A DNA stretch of 64,000 nt from Akebia trifoliata (Eukaryota > Streptophyta > Magnoliopsida > Ranunculales > Lardizabalaceae): contig CM030707.1 of the NCBI GenBank assembly GCA_017979445.1, positions 22,636,586-22,700,585 of the forward strand, read 5' to 3'. Both the position numbers and the translations under genes were made by a program. The number at the start of each line of letters is the position of its first letter. The stretch's first letter is position 1. Shown here piece by piece: positions 22,872-34,581 of the stretch. The notes under the pieces are model-generated. The model worked only from the letters and a program-made list of their open reading frames with translations. It made no database searches and was not told the origin of the DNA.

Positions 22872-25451
22872 TCAGATGGAAGGGGGATCATCGCCCCGAG
22901 CTCTCTGAGTCTCTGGGATCGCTCCAGAAGAAGATCCAGCCACTGCACCCGAGCCAGATACCCCAGAAGAAGGTAGACCATGCAATCGCAGTCGTCCCTC
23001 CGAATCGGTGAAGAAAAGCTCCGCGTCCAAGGCTGCATCCTGCTCTGTAGTACCCGCGAGATCAGCAACAAGAGGGCCAGTGGAGGGGGAAGCCTGAAAA
23101 GAAAGAACAGAACACATTCAAACACAGGCAGAAGTATATACAGAATATGCACGGAAATAAACAACTAAAATGTAAACACTTACCCTAGGAGGTGTCGGAG
23201 GTCGCGCAGAAGTGCTCGCTCCGTCTCGGCGTCGATGATAATCCTGAAAAGATCATAAGAATATTCATGAACTACAATTTATGAAACAGAAGGGAAACAG
23301 AAAGTGACATACCATCTTAGCCTGGAAACGGGACTTCCGCAGGGCCATCTCCAGCTCTAGCTCATGAATCCTGGTCGCCTGCACCTCGATGCGAGCCTCC
23401 TGCTCCTCCAACCGAGCAGCCTGCTCCTCCACCTCAGCCCTAGAGGCCCTCCACCTGTTTTCCATCTCCACGGCCCTCACTCCCTGGGCCTCGATCACAT
23501 CATAACCCTCGCGGAGACGACGAAGATCATCGGCCTGAAAGCAAAAATAACAAACAAATGAGAATAATGAGAAACTAAGAGATCTACGTAAAAGAGACAA
23601 GGATGGAATGTGTACCGTGACAGCATGCTCCTGCAGCAAGACCCCTCCGATCTCCGTGATCCCAGGTCTGGTAGTGATTGCAGGCATGATGCATCCAATG
23701 GACGCCTCTCGGAACCATGCCTGATAGTCTCCAGTCCTCACCAATCCAGTCACATCTACGCCCCTCGTCTGGGCGAGATACTCCTCTACCGTTATAACCC
23801 CCGAGATGGGCTCAGGTGGAGCGACAGAAATGCAAAGACTCCCGTCGTACTGGAAGAACAGGCGCTCCCCTAGATAAAATGTATATCTCTGCTCGTCGAT
23901 AAAGAAGGGGTAGCGCTGTCGCCTGGTGTTACGCCGATAGGCGTTCCTCACCTCCTGCCTCCCGCTGACAGTGCGAGAGAGGTCTCGCAAAGTGACAGAA
24001 AAGATCTGCAAAAGACATTATCAGATAATAGGCATGGGTAGTTGCAAGTATAGAAGAACTGAACAAGGGCTAAGCTACTCACGTCTCGAAGCCGACAACG
24101 ATCAATATGGGTCCGAGCACTCCTAGGGCTGCTCCGGATAGCCTTGGCATCTTTGATGACCCAAAAGGAGCCCAATGGATAGCCCTCGTCGGGGTGACGA
24201 TGGGTGGGTAGATAAAAAGGAAAGTAAACATGAACGAAAATCTGAAGAAGAAGACGAGGTATCAGATAAGTAAACGAGAAATAGAAAGAGAATCGGACAG
24301 AGAAATGAAATCAGAATCTAATTTACCTCAATAAAGTGCCAGAAAAATCGAGTGGAGATGCCAGCTCTACGAGGCGCAGTGATGCCCTCCACCACTCGGT
24401 CGAGCCTGGCCAAAATGGTGCCGTAGATCAAACTCCCCCAATCGAAGTCTTCGATGTGATCAATGTTGTGCATGACCGAGAGAAAGGTGGTAGAAACTGA
24501 AGAATCATCCTCCAAAAAGAAGCAACTACCAATGAGGAGAAGAAAGCAGATACAGAAAATGATGTCAAAGTCACGGTTACCGAAGCAGACCGATCTCTCC
24601 CTGTAAGTGGGCGGAGCTCCGTCCTCTCTCTCGATCAGCAGTAAGCCCATCAGCACCTCTGTACTGATCCTCCCCATCTTCCCCACCATGGAAGCAGGGA
24701 CTCTAGTAAGACCCAACAACTCGCCTACCTCCTGGACGGTCAGCATGGTCAAGGGCAGGGGCTCCCCATCCATCGCTATGCCCGTGATCGCCACAAAATC
24801 AGAGGGCCTAATGCCAATCTCCACCTCGGGCATGTGAGAAGAATGAGTCGCTGGGAACCACCTCTCCACCATGGCCAAAAATAAGAGACGATCTGCTCTG
24901 AATGCTGGTATCTGAAGAAAAGCCCCAAAGCCCACGGTAGCAAACTGCGTCCGGATGTCATTAGAAAATAGGGCCGCAGTAGCAAGAAAAACACTCTACC
25001 TCCCTCTGGAACTGGCTGATGGGTAGGGGGTAGGGATATCCAGTCGAACCAGCATCGAAACATGCCTCCCTAGGCCACGAAGCAGAGAGGTATCTGACAC
25101 TCTCTCGCTCTCCTCCTTAGGGATCTCAACCCTGGGAACCTCACGGTCGACTAGGCTAGCACCTACGACCCGATCAGTCCGGCATCGACCACCACGTCTG
25201 CCTCTCCCACTGCTGCTACTGGGCAGATCCTCAGTTGGGCCACTCTGAGAAGTACTGGCCTCCTCCGCTCGGCTACCTGAAGAAGAAACGACCACTGAAG
25301 ACAAGTCAGGCCTCCGCAAAGGCTGCCTCGGCCAGCCATACTCATTAGCCACACCGGACCCCAAAGCAAAGCAGGTCCGGGTCCGGGGCCTAGCCTCCTC
25401 CTTCTCGTCAGAAGAATGTCTTGCTATTCGGCTCCTCCGCTCTCTACCCAT
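22872..25451 (-). pseudogene. Antisense gene 2 of element A: six-exon plant mobile domain gene
   Basis: Exons on the minus strand: 25451-24327, 24241-24083, 24005-23616, 23534-23313, 23243-23184 and 23093-22872 (TGA). All five introns (69-90 nt) have GT...AG ends and phase 0, giving 725 codons. N-terminus: basic, S/G-rich. Exon 1 then has the PMD core (VGFGAFLQIP, LAMVERWFPATHS, VEIGIRPSDFVAITGI, VSTTFLSVMHNIDHI, DFDWGSLIYGTILARLD, TRFFWHFIE). Exon 2 gives YFPFYLPTHRHPDEGYPLGS and exon 3 gives RRNTRRQRYPFF. Exon 4 is a coiled coil rich in E, A, R and Q; the rest is polar. Only one stop breaks the frame, TAG at 24998-24996, also present in B. PMD proteins are related to the MAIN/MAIL family and transposase-linked plant proteins; the role in the element is unknown. 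The gene is better preserved than gag-pol of the same copy. Confidence 0.85.
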
Positions 25452-25499
25452 CTGCAAGTCGACATGTGATCAATCAACAACGTAAAAATCTATGATCAC

Positions 25500-26340
25500 G
25501 TATCTCGATAAAACTGTCTGAGTTAAACCTAATCCATCTGAGTCAAAATCCATTAAACCTGGCCAACCTAAGCCAAAACTAGCCCAGTTGAGTCAAACCC
25601 ATCCATTCAGTCAAACCCAGTCAAATCTGAGTCAAACCTACCAACCCTAGTCAAATCCGAGTCAAATCTACCAAACCCTATCCGATCTAAGTCAAAGCTA
25701 GTCCACCTGAGTCGAACCTACCCAATTCGGTCAAACCCAGTCAAATTGAAGTCAAACCCAGTTGACTCCGTCAAAACCATCCAAACCTAGGCCAAAACTA
25801 TCCAATTTGAATCAAACCTATACAATTCGGTCAACTCAACCAAACCTACCCAATCTGAGTTAAAACCAGTCCATTTAGTCAAACCTATCCAATTTGAGTC
25901 AAACCAGAGTCAAATCTGAGTCAAATCATTCAACTCAGTCGAACCCAAACCAAGTCAACTCGGTCAACCTATCCAACCCGACTCAACTCAGTCAAATTCA
26001 GTCAACCCAAAATCGAGTCAACCCTTAAATCTAGTCAAAACAAATTAAACCCAGTCAACTCAAAGTCTAGTCAAACCCAGGTCAACTCAACCTAAAACCC
26101 AGTCAACTTGACCAACTCACCCAAAACCTATCCAACCCAACTCAACTCAGTGAACATGTCCAACTCGGTCAAATTCAATCAAACGACTCCCCTAGGCAAC
26201 CTGACAAACCGATCCAACCTCGTCAACCAAGTCAGCTCAGTCAACCTAATCAACCCATTCTAACCCAGTTAATCCATTTTGACCCAATTTAATCAACCAG
26301 TCGAAAGCCTCTGCTTATGCTAAACCAGTTAACCATCCAT
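25500..26340. repeat. TTGAC-rich degenerate repeat upstream of antisense gene 2 (A)
   Basis: About 800 bp of the words GTCAAACC, AGTCAA, CCAACC and ACCCAGTC in loose succession. On the minus strand, the coding strand of gene 2, this is a dense series of TTGACT/TTGACC, the core of the W-box bound by plant WRKY factors. A similar stretch is at 57600-58330 in B. It may be a promoter enhancer or only a decayed short-unit satellite. Confidence 0.6.
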
Positions 26341-27429
26341 TACAAGAAGATACCATTCAAAAGAGAAAAATGTGTGGATATGCCAAGTGCTCACAACCAA
26401 GTAGGCGAAAGAAAACAAAAATAAAATAAGAAACATAACGAGCATAATAAACATACATTGCGAGACATAGATCATGCTAAAAAAAATGAGAGAAAAATTA
26501 ACTATAACCCACACAGTCCACTTCAATCCACCCCTAAACAGTCCCCGAACTGTCTATAAACCATGCCAACTCCCATCTCTATTACTCGCCCAGAATCATC
26601 ATATTTCCCACTAACCAAACCCCCATACCAATCCAAAGAATAGTTCTAGCCATCCCCGAACCTCCACCAAAAACAGTCCCTCGAACTTAATCATTCCCCA
26701 CTAAACCACCCCAGTTCTCACTACCTAACAGTCCCTAAAATCCCAAAAGGCGGTGTAACCCATCCGCCCAATCCCCCATGCTCCGGTCATCAGTACCGCC
26801 TTATCAACTCCATTCATAGAATACCCAACTCTTTTCATACCCCCACACACCCCAGTCCGACTAAACAAGCCATGAATCAAACATATCACCCTAACAGGAT
26901 CCACCTTAACAACCATCACCCAACAATTCTCCAAAAAAAAAAAAAAAAAAAAATCGCTCGCCATACTTCACTAATACCACCCTTCCCCAAACATCCTGGG
27001 AAATTTCATCCACCCCACCATCCCATCAATGTACATCAGTCCACAACCACCTCCAAATCATCCATGTCCGATAAGACAGAGAACACAGTTGCGACTAATA
27101 GAAAGAAAATTTAAAAAATAAGCAAGAGTGGCAACAAATAAACCAGTTCGTAAATGATTAATCAATTAATCGAAACAAACAAAAATGAACATGATGAACG
27201 ATGGTATGGTGTAAATATGATCCTCAGAAGCAAACATAAAAAAGGAAAAAGAGAGGAGAAGACCAATGAAAAACATACCTCAAACGTGAAATCGCAAAAA
27301 TCGAACCCCTCGAAGTTTTGAACCTCTCCCACGAGTATCTCAATGCACGTAGTCCCCAAATGGTCCCAAACCAATCCGTCAAGGGTTTAAATCAAGGAAT
27401 TTAATGAGAAAATGAATAGGCAAGAAAGG
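26341..27429. other. Remaining 3' region of A before the insertion of B
   Basis: No gene is supported. The sequence contains A-rich tracts (26931-26954) and aligns in part with 58380-59090 in B. The last five bases (27425-27429, AAAGG) are the left target-site duplication of element B. The sequence resumes at 62067. Confidence 0.5.
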
Positions 27430-29719
27430 TGTAGACACCCCAATTAGGACGGGCCCTCACTCGGAAGGGCCCAAAAATAGTAATTTTCCAATAAATTCGT
27501 CCAACGGGCCTCGATGGCCCGAATCATCAATTTTCGCCAAAATCAAGGCCTCTGACACCTCTCAATGGGTTAGTAGGTCCACCAAAAGGATTCGGCATGA
27601 TCCCATCTCCCCGTTCCATTCAAAATATCGATTTTTTAACAAAATAGGCCAACGGGCCTCAAAGGCCCAAAACATTATAAAGTGGCAATTTTGATTTAAT
27701 CAAGGCCCCTAAGACCACCCAATGGTCTAAGGGACCCATCAACAAGATCGAACCCATCTCATGTTATCCCAACCTTCGCCACGTCATGCTTACATCCAAA
27801 AGTCGACAAAATCCTTCAACGGGCTTGAAAAGCCCGATTTGCGAACACATGACATTTTTTATCAAATCAATAACTTCAAGAAAAATGCAAAAAAAAAAAA
27901 AAAAAAAAAAATAAAAAATAAAAAATGTGAGACTTGGGATGCCTACCCTTCATCTACCTTCACCACCCTATCTCCGGAACCCTAAACACTATAAGTCAAT
28001 TCGAAGCCCACGAACCCTCAATTCTTTCCTAAATTCATCTCCTACCTTACCCTTAACCCAAAATTAATCCTATATCACCTAAACCCCAACACCTACCCTA
28101 CCTAAAAAAAAAAATCCAACCCACAAACAAATCTTATATAACCCATAACCCTCCTAAACCCAAGTCCAACACTTAAAAGCCCACTAACTATTACCCATAC
28201 CCAACTCATTATCTAACCCATTACCCATTACCCATTACCCACATCAACCAATCAACCCCCCCACATCAAGAGATGACACATGTCATCACCACCCTTCACC
28301 TCCCTCATCTAATCACCTACCCCCATCACCATTCTCTAAACACTCCATCTAACCCACATCACCTCCCAACCAAATCACTTCAACCCATACCCTACCCTAA
28401 CCTACCCTATCCCCAACATCAAACACCCACACCTCAACCCATACCCTAATCCATCATCATTCTCTAACACCATCAACCACCCACATCACCACCCATATCC
28501 CTTACAAATCAACCCATCATTTTTCGTAAAACACTCTCACAAATCTCCTCAACCCATACCTTCCTCATCATCAACCAACTAACCCACACCCTTCTCTCTA
28601 ATCAAACAACCACCATCAACCAATCAACCAATCTCATCATCTCATCCTCTCATCACAAATGCCATATGACATCATCCCCTCTCTCCTCCCAAAAACCAAT
28701 TTAACAACCTCTTACACAACCCATTCTCCTAAATCTACACACCTCACCTCATCAACCAACTTAACACTCCTTCTCTAAACAACCCTCTTACACCCCCATT
28801 CCCCATCAACCATCACTCATCTCACCCTACCAAACACTCTACCCAAATGGATTTGGGTAGGATCCAAACCATTTGGGTCAAAACCTCACCCATTTTCATT
28901 CTTTACACGAATACCCTCATTTGTATTCCAAATTTCAAACCTTCCATCTCTAAAACCCATGCCATTATCACTGCTTTCAAAATTTAACTCCATTATACCC
29001 CAAACCTCCTCCCAACTCCTATAAATACCCCTCCCCTCCTCCCAAAAATGGTTATCAATTATTACCAAGGGGTTACCAAGTCTCCTTAAAAAATCTTCTC
29101 ACCCCTCTTCTACTCTACTACTCTCTCATACCACCTTCTAAAAAGTAACTTCACTCATATACTTCACTAAGGACCTAAGAAGATTTAAAAGAAGAAGAAA
29201 GAAGAGGAAAGAAGCTTCAAGGTGGGTTCTAGACTTTCCCCTTCCCTCTCTCTCTAACCTTCTCTTCTTCCTTCTCAAACACCCCCTTCTTCTATTTTAT
29301 TTTACCCTTTTTTATGATTGGATCCCAAGGCTAAAGGCTCATAAGGGTCATTTCCATCAATGAAATGACCCTATGATCAAGCCGAAAATGAATCCCTATC
29401 GAGGGTACAAACACTTCCACGTGGCCCTTTATTTTCTAATATTTTGTCAAAATCGAAATGATTTAGTAGTATAAAGGTTACCGTCATTTGACGGGGAGAA
29501 AAGGGTGCCTAACACCTTTCCTTTTCTCCAATCGACCCGTTTGCCCGAACCTTTCGGTTGGATTAGTTCCTTATCCGTTGCGAGTCACTAACGCTAAAAA
29601 TGGTAATTTTTCAAAAATGTGCATCGGGTGACCATTCACACCCATTCACAATTTGAATGATGGCGACTCCAAATCGTAGTATATGTGGTCATCATAATGA
29701 TGAAAATCACGTAGCTACA
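27430..29719 (+). repeat. 5' LTR of element B
   Basis: Starts TGTAGACACCCC, ends GTAGCTACA; 2290 bp. Same architecture as LTR A: GGGCC dyads, G-poor C/A-rich section (about 27960-28860), TATA box, and a PBS-like TGGCGACTCC (29661-29670) inside the 3' part. Closer to 59799-62061 than to LTR A, as expected for a pair. Confidence 0.95.
29020..29027 (+). promoter_or_regulatory. Probable TATA box of 5' LTR B
   Basis: TATAAATA followed by CCCCTCCCCTCC; conserved with 6648 and 61361. Confidence 0.7.
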
Positions 29720-29721
29720 AC

Positions 29722-29739
29722 TGGCGACTCCGCTGGGGG
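29722..29739 (+). promoter_or_regulatory. Primer-binding site of element B (tRNA-Arg)
   Basis: TGGCGACTCCGCTGGGGG lies two bases after the LTR end. Eleven bases next to the CCA end match tRNA-Arg(ACG) exactly, with changes further in. Confidence 0.88.
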
Positions 29740-30190
29740 ACTTTAGGCTCATCCCTCGCGAGTAACTCGATTATTTGAAAAAGAAAAAAAAATAGATTTT
29801 TAGTTTACTAATGTTATTTCTTGTTGTTTTGTGTATTTTGTTTTGCTTTTGATTTCATCCTTATGCCCACAATGTAATATTTACTTACATTCTTATTTAT
29901 GATATTTGTAAGGGGGTCGGTGAAAAATAATGAATGAAAATGCACATGTGCACTTGCGAGCATAGCCTCACTTCCAAGCCACCCCACCCTCACTATACAT
30001 AAGCCCCGATGCTTAGTAGTTCCACGGCTTGAGATCGTTATTTCAAGTGTTGGGAATGAACACATCAAACCCGATCACCAACCAACGACGTGTGTACTTC
30101 GGTATGCACCGAGGTTTGAAGATTGGGTAGCCTTGAAGCCACCTATTAAACCCATGCATGTGCCCAGCTAGATGAGTTAGGACACAAATT

Positions 30191-30290
30191 TAAAGGAGAA
30201 CAAAATAAACCTACAATCTAATTGCCTCGAAGCCCAAGTTGTAAGCCCAAAGGAGGCAATTAGATTGTAGGTTTATTTTGTTCTCCTTTA
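30191..30290. repeat. Perfect inverted repeat, 38-bp arms, in the leader of B
   Basis: The left arm 30191-30228 is the exact reverse complement of the right arm 30253-30290, around a 24-base loop (30229-30252). In element A the right arm and loop are present (7871-7921), but the left side is unrelated sequence. The left arm is therefore a new inverted copy, made by snap-back or template switching, in B or its parent. Confidence 0.93.
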
Positions 30291-30448
30291 TCTCCCCTTA
30301 GATAAAAGGGAAGGAATTCATGTCGCATCATGTTCAAAAAAAAAAAAAAAGAAGTGAGACAAACAATCCAAAAACAGTGAGGGAACATTGAAAACAGGGG
30401 CAAAAAGAAACAGTTCTATGAAATTTCAGAAACTGGATTTCATTCTAG

Positions 30449-30620
30449 TCCGTGCCTATGACACCGATGGACTAAAATGTGTGTGATCCGTGTTGGGAAC
30501 ACGGTCAAGATAATGGGCGCCTCATCCGTGTTTTAGGCACGGTTGAAACAGAGAATGTCTCATCCGTGCCCAAAACACGGATAACAAAAAAATAAATTAC
30601 ATCCGTGCCATTAACACGGA
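30449..30620. promoter_or_regulatory. Hairpin array 1 of element B (sense leader)
   Basis: Five dyads start at 30449, 30487, 30525, 30563 and 30602 (spacings 38, 38, 38, 39). Examples: TCCGTGTTGGGAACACGG, TCCGTGCCCAAAACACGGA, TCCGTGCCATTAACACGGA. The array lies about 730-900 bp after the PBS and well before gag. The first dyad has decayed (CCGTGCCTATGACACCG). Confidence 0.9.
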
Positions 30621-30879
30621 CCAGAGTGAACTCGACGCTACTGAATGAACTCGACAGTCCATTTTTGAAGGGGCCCGCTCATTATTGATCAAACGGTGAC
30701 GGTACCCTTAGGAAAATCCTAAGTTTTGGGACAAATTGAGTAAAATGGATTTTGGCAATCAATGTTTTCAAAAAAATAAATAAACAAAAAAAAAATAAAA
30801 TAAAATAAAAAGAGTGGAGGAATTTGCGGAGTTGCCAACTCGAAACAATTTTTTGAGCTGGGCCCCCACTTGCATCCAT

Positions 30880-31440
30880 TTAAACCGGGCCCACGACCCG
30901 TACCCATCTAAACTGGGTCTACGACCCAGATCCAACCCAAATGGGTCCATGAACCAGATCCAATCCAACTGGGTTACGACTCAGATACACCTTAACTGGG
31001 TCCACGACCCAGATCCCTTTGCAACTGGGTTCACGACCCAGATCCAATCCAACTGGGTTACGACCCAGATCCAATCCAACTGGGTTACGACCCAGATACA
31101 CCTTAATTGGGTCCATGACCCAGGTCCAATCCAACTGGATTACGACCCAGATCCAATCCAACTGGGTTACGACCTAGAAACACCTTAACTGGGTCCACGA
31201 CCCAGATCCATTTACAATTGGGTTACGACCCAGATCCAATCCAACTGGGTTACGACCCAGACACACCTTAACTGGGTCCACGACCCAAATCCAATCCAAC
31301 TGGGTTACGACCCAGATCCAATCCAACTGGGTTACGACCCGGATACACCTTAACTGGGTCTACAACCCAAACCCAGATCCATTGAGACCACAACCCAGAT
31401 CCGTTTCGACTTGGTCTAAGATCCAGATCCACTACAAATC
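30880..31440 (+). repeat. Leader tandem array of about 27 bp, 17 units (B)
   Basis: Same unit as 8401-8795: ACTGGGTTACGACCCAG plus ATCCAATCCA or ATACACCTTA. The two tail types alternate in part, pointing to higher-order duplication. Each unit has a CTGGGT/ACCCAG dyad. Confidence 0.88.
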
Positions 31441-31587
31441 GGATCCATATCCAATTTCAAAACCAAGTTCATGATCTAACAAAGATAACAATCAATCAAT
31501 CGACTCAAATACATTTTACTTTTTCAAAAAAAAAAAAATAATAAAAAAAAATAAAAATAAAAGGATTTCAAAAGCACCAATTGCAGT

Positions 31588-31756
31588 CCTTGGTCAAAGT
31601 CGGTGCCTAGAAAGATCTTACCCTGTTGATATGAGGGGGATAGACTAAGTCTATTCAGTGAACAAGGTGATTTAAGAGTGCCATTGTGCGCCGCCTCTTC
31701 CTTGGAGATCCGCCTGGCCGATGATGATTTCATAGAACTGAATTGGAGGCTACCAG
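31588..31756 (+). other. Conserved leader block of B
   Basis: Contains TTGGTCAAAGTCGGTGCCTA, AGATCTTACCCTGTTGATA, GAGGGGGATAGACTAAGTC and CATTGTGCGCCGCCTCTTCC. Counterpart of 8914-9080 in A and of 47408-47227 (minus) in C. B is closer to C in the first part (CGGTGCCTA). Confidence 0.7.
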
Positions 31757-31805
31757 AAACATAGGTTGTTCCAATTCGATTTATCTCAGAAATTACCTTT
31801 AAAAA

Positions 31806-32360
31806 AATGTTTTCCCGACTCTGTGTCGATGCCAGCTCCGTGCTGATGAAATTACCTTTTTAAAATGTTTTCCCGACTCCGTGTCGATGCCAGCTCCGTG
31901 CTGATGAAATTACCTTTTCAAAATATTTTCCCAACTCCGTGTCGGTGCGAGCTCCGTGCTGATGAAATTACTTTTTCAAAATGTTTTTTCAACTCTGTGT
32001 TGATGCCAGCTCCGTGCTGATGCCAAAACCGTGTTGATGCCGACTCCGTGTCGATGCCAGCTCCGTGCTGAGATAATCTCACTTTCAAAATATTTTTTCG
32101 ACTCCGTGTCGATGCCAGTTCCGTGCTGATGAAATTACCTTTCTTAAAATGTTTTACCGACTCCGCGTCGATGCCAGCTCCGTGCTGATGCCAACTCCGT
32201 GCTGATGCCAACTCCGTGTTGATGCCGACTCCGTGTTGATGCCAGCTCTACGCTAAGTTAATTTCGTTTTAAAAAACACTTTACCGATGCCAGCTCCGTG
32301 CTGATGTAATTCTTTTATTTTACCAACTCCATGTTTATGCCGGCTCCGCGCCGAGAAATT
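31806..32360 (+). repeat. Leader tandem array of about 57 bp (B)
   Basis: About nine full or partial units with GACTCCGTGTCGATGCCAG and CTCCGTGCTGATGAAATTAC. It runs up to about 105 bp before the gag frame. Counterpart of 9136-11195 in A; here no LTR interrupts it. Confidence 0.85.
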
Positions 32361-32466
32361 ATTTTCGTTAAAACTCATAATAAACAACTTTATCCGACTT
32401 AATAAAACATCATGCATCTTTATTTTTGTAAATAAGATAGTAACGCTTGGTCTTCTGTACCCACAG

Positions 32467-34130
32467 GTGGCCAAGCGAAAGAAATACAAGCAGCCAGAAG
32501 TGCCTCCTTATTTTCTCAGATCGTCTACCATGAGTTCTTCTGAACCGACACAACCTCCAGTGACTGAAGCGTCAGGCATCGACCCGCAAATAGCAGCATT
32601 ATTAAAAATAATCAAAAGGCAAGAAAAGACAGTGAGTACCGTGTTAGCCAATGCCAGCATCCTGCAAGCTCAAATGATACAACAGCACGCATCCGGGTCA
32701 AATCAAGAGTTACCCGAGCAACCCCCGCAAGGACCATAAACTACAACGCCACCTGCAATGCCTGAATACCAGGGGCCTCCGTTTTATATTACACAGAATC
32801 GACTACCCCCGGTAGTCATTCCAGACGATGAATGTGAATATAGGGCCACGGAAGCCAAAAGCGCAACAGATGAAAAACTAGCTCAACAGATCGAGTCTCT
32901 GCAGGAAGAAATGAGTAGAATGAAAGGCCTAAACACCATGAATGGATCTGTGATTCTACCCCGGCCAAATTCAAATGTCCAGAGTTTGAAAAATATAACG
33001 GAGTAGGGTGTCTGCTGTCACATTTGAAGTTGTATTGTGGATCAATGTATTAGTATGGTGAAGATGATAGGTTAATTGTGCAACTGTTTCAAAGGAGCTT
33101 AACAGGGTCGGCGCTTAAATGGTTTTCCGGACTAGATCACTCACTCATTAAAAACTTGCAGGACTTAGCCGAAATATTCTGGCAAAATTACCGGTTCAAT
33201 ACTGATGTGGGACTAGACCGAAACGACATGGCCAAAATGACAAGAAAGCAACGGGAAACGGTGAAAGAGTATGCACAGAAATGGTGAGAGTCTGCCTCAC
33301 AAGTAAGGCCCGCAATGACAAAGCAAGAGATGAACACTACGTTTATCTCGACACTAGGGCACGCCTTCTATACTCATCTGGTGGGGCACACCACAGGCAC
33401 ATTCTCGAATCTGGTACAAGTGGCAGATAGGGTCGAGGACGGAATCCGAACCGGTCTGATCTTCGATTTCACGAGTCTAGGGGCAACAACGGGAATCCCT
33501 TCTCAGAGAAAGCCAGTGCCTTTAGAAAAGAAGAGGGAAGAGACTCAGGTCAATAACGTACAGCCAAATCGACCCCTCTTCATCCCTTCACCAGCACCAA
33601 GACCACCAGCACCAACAACTTCATGGGCACCAGCACCGCCAATATGGAACCCTCCTCCACAAAACCAATTTAGGGCAAATCCTCCACCAGTTGCACAGCA
33701 GGCACCACTATACGGGTAGAACCAGCAGGCACGACCCAACAGAGTGAATAGAGTGTTTACCAGGTTACCCATGACACTATCGGAATTACTGCCAATCTTA
33801 ATCAGGGGTGAGTATCTTGTGAAACGCCCGCCAAATCCGGAGGCTGCCAAAGGGCCAGGGTACAACCCCAATTTATTCTGTGAATTCCACATGGGTGCAC
33901 CAGAGCACTCTACAGACCAATGCTGGCAGCTCAAGCATCAAATATAGAACCTAATTGATGAAAAGGCCCTCATCCTAGATGGGCCTGCCAACCCGCCTCA
34001 ACAGCAGAATATCAATCAAAACCCCCTACCTACTCACAATGGAGAGGGGATTGGGCATAGGGTAAATGTCATCTACGGAGAGCTCAACTTCAATCCTTCG
34101 GATTTGATAGCACCTAGGGACAAAAATTAG
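32467..34130 (+). pseudogene. gag of element B (interrupted)
   Basis: Same domain order as gag A: KRKKYKQPEVPPYFLRSS, MSSSEPTQPPVTEASG, coiled coil, gag fold at 33075-33420 (LVQLFQRSLTGSALKWFSGL equivalent, DVGLDRNDMAKMTRK), proline-rich linker, and CEFHMGAPEHSTDQCWQLK near 33890. Breaks: a stop near 32737, a small deletion and frameshift near 32945, then stops near 33004, 33049, 33286, 33717 and 33946. A retained CAG/CAA in places where B has TAG/TAA and vice versa, so these stops arose after the copies split. The first residue is uncertain: GTG at 32467 follows a CACAG. Confidence 0.85.
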
Positions 34131-34581
34131 GGTCCACTTAACCAAGGAATCAAGGGTATCATCAATTAACACAGTCAACCACTACACAACCAATCCACCT
34201 CCAAATCCACAATTGCCTCTCAGAATGGCCGACCTTACCATCCATTCCACTCATCAAAATGCTGCTACCCAACCACCTCTAGTCATACCTTGCGGATCAT
34301 CCAACCATCAAAGTTCAACCCGACCACCCTTTGTTATACCATGCACACCACCATATTCTCAAGGATCAACTCGACCCCCCCTTCACGTACCATACGCTCC
34401 ATCCCCACGTCCACCACTTGTCATTCCATACACCACCACTACCTGTAAATCGCCGCCACCACCCCTCATCCTCAATATGAAACTCGATCCACACCCCATA
34501 ATCATATGCTTACCTAAACCATTCCCCTATAGCTCCAAACAGGCAGTTCCCTAGAGCTATGAGACCACTATCACCACCACC
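34131..34581 (+). other. Proline/threonine-rich linker (B)
   Basis: Codes for repeats like RPPLVIPYTTT and TRPPFVIPCTPP, counterpart of 12881-13514. Confidence 0.5.

Noticed and set aside
22872..25451. Separate DNA transposon carrying the PMD gene
   Set aside because: No terminal inverted repeats or target duplications flank it, and it is at the same place in A and B, so it is part of the retroelement.
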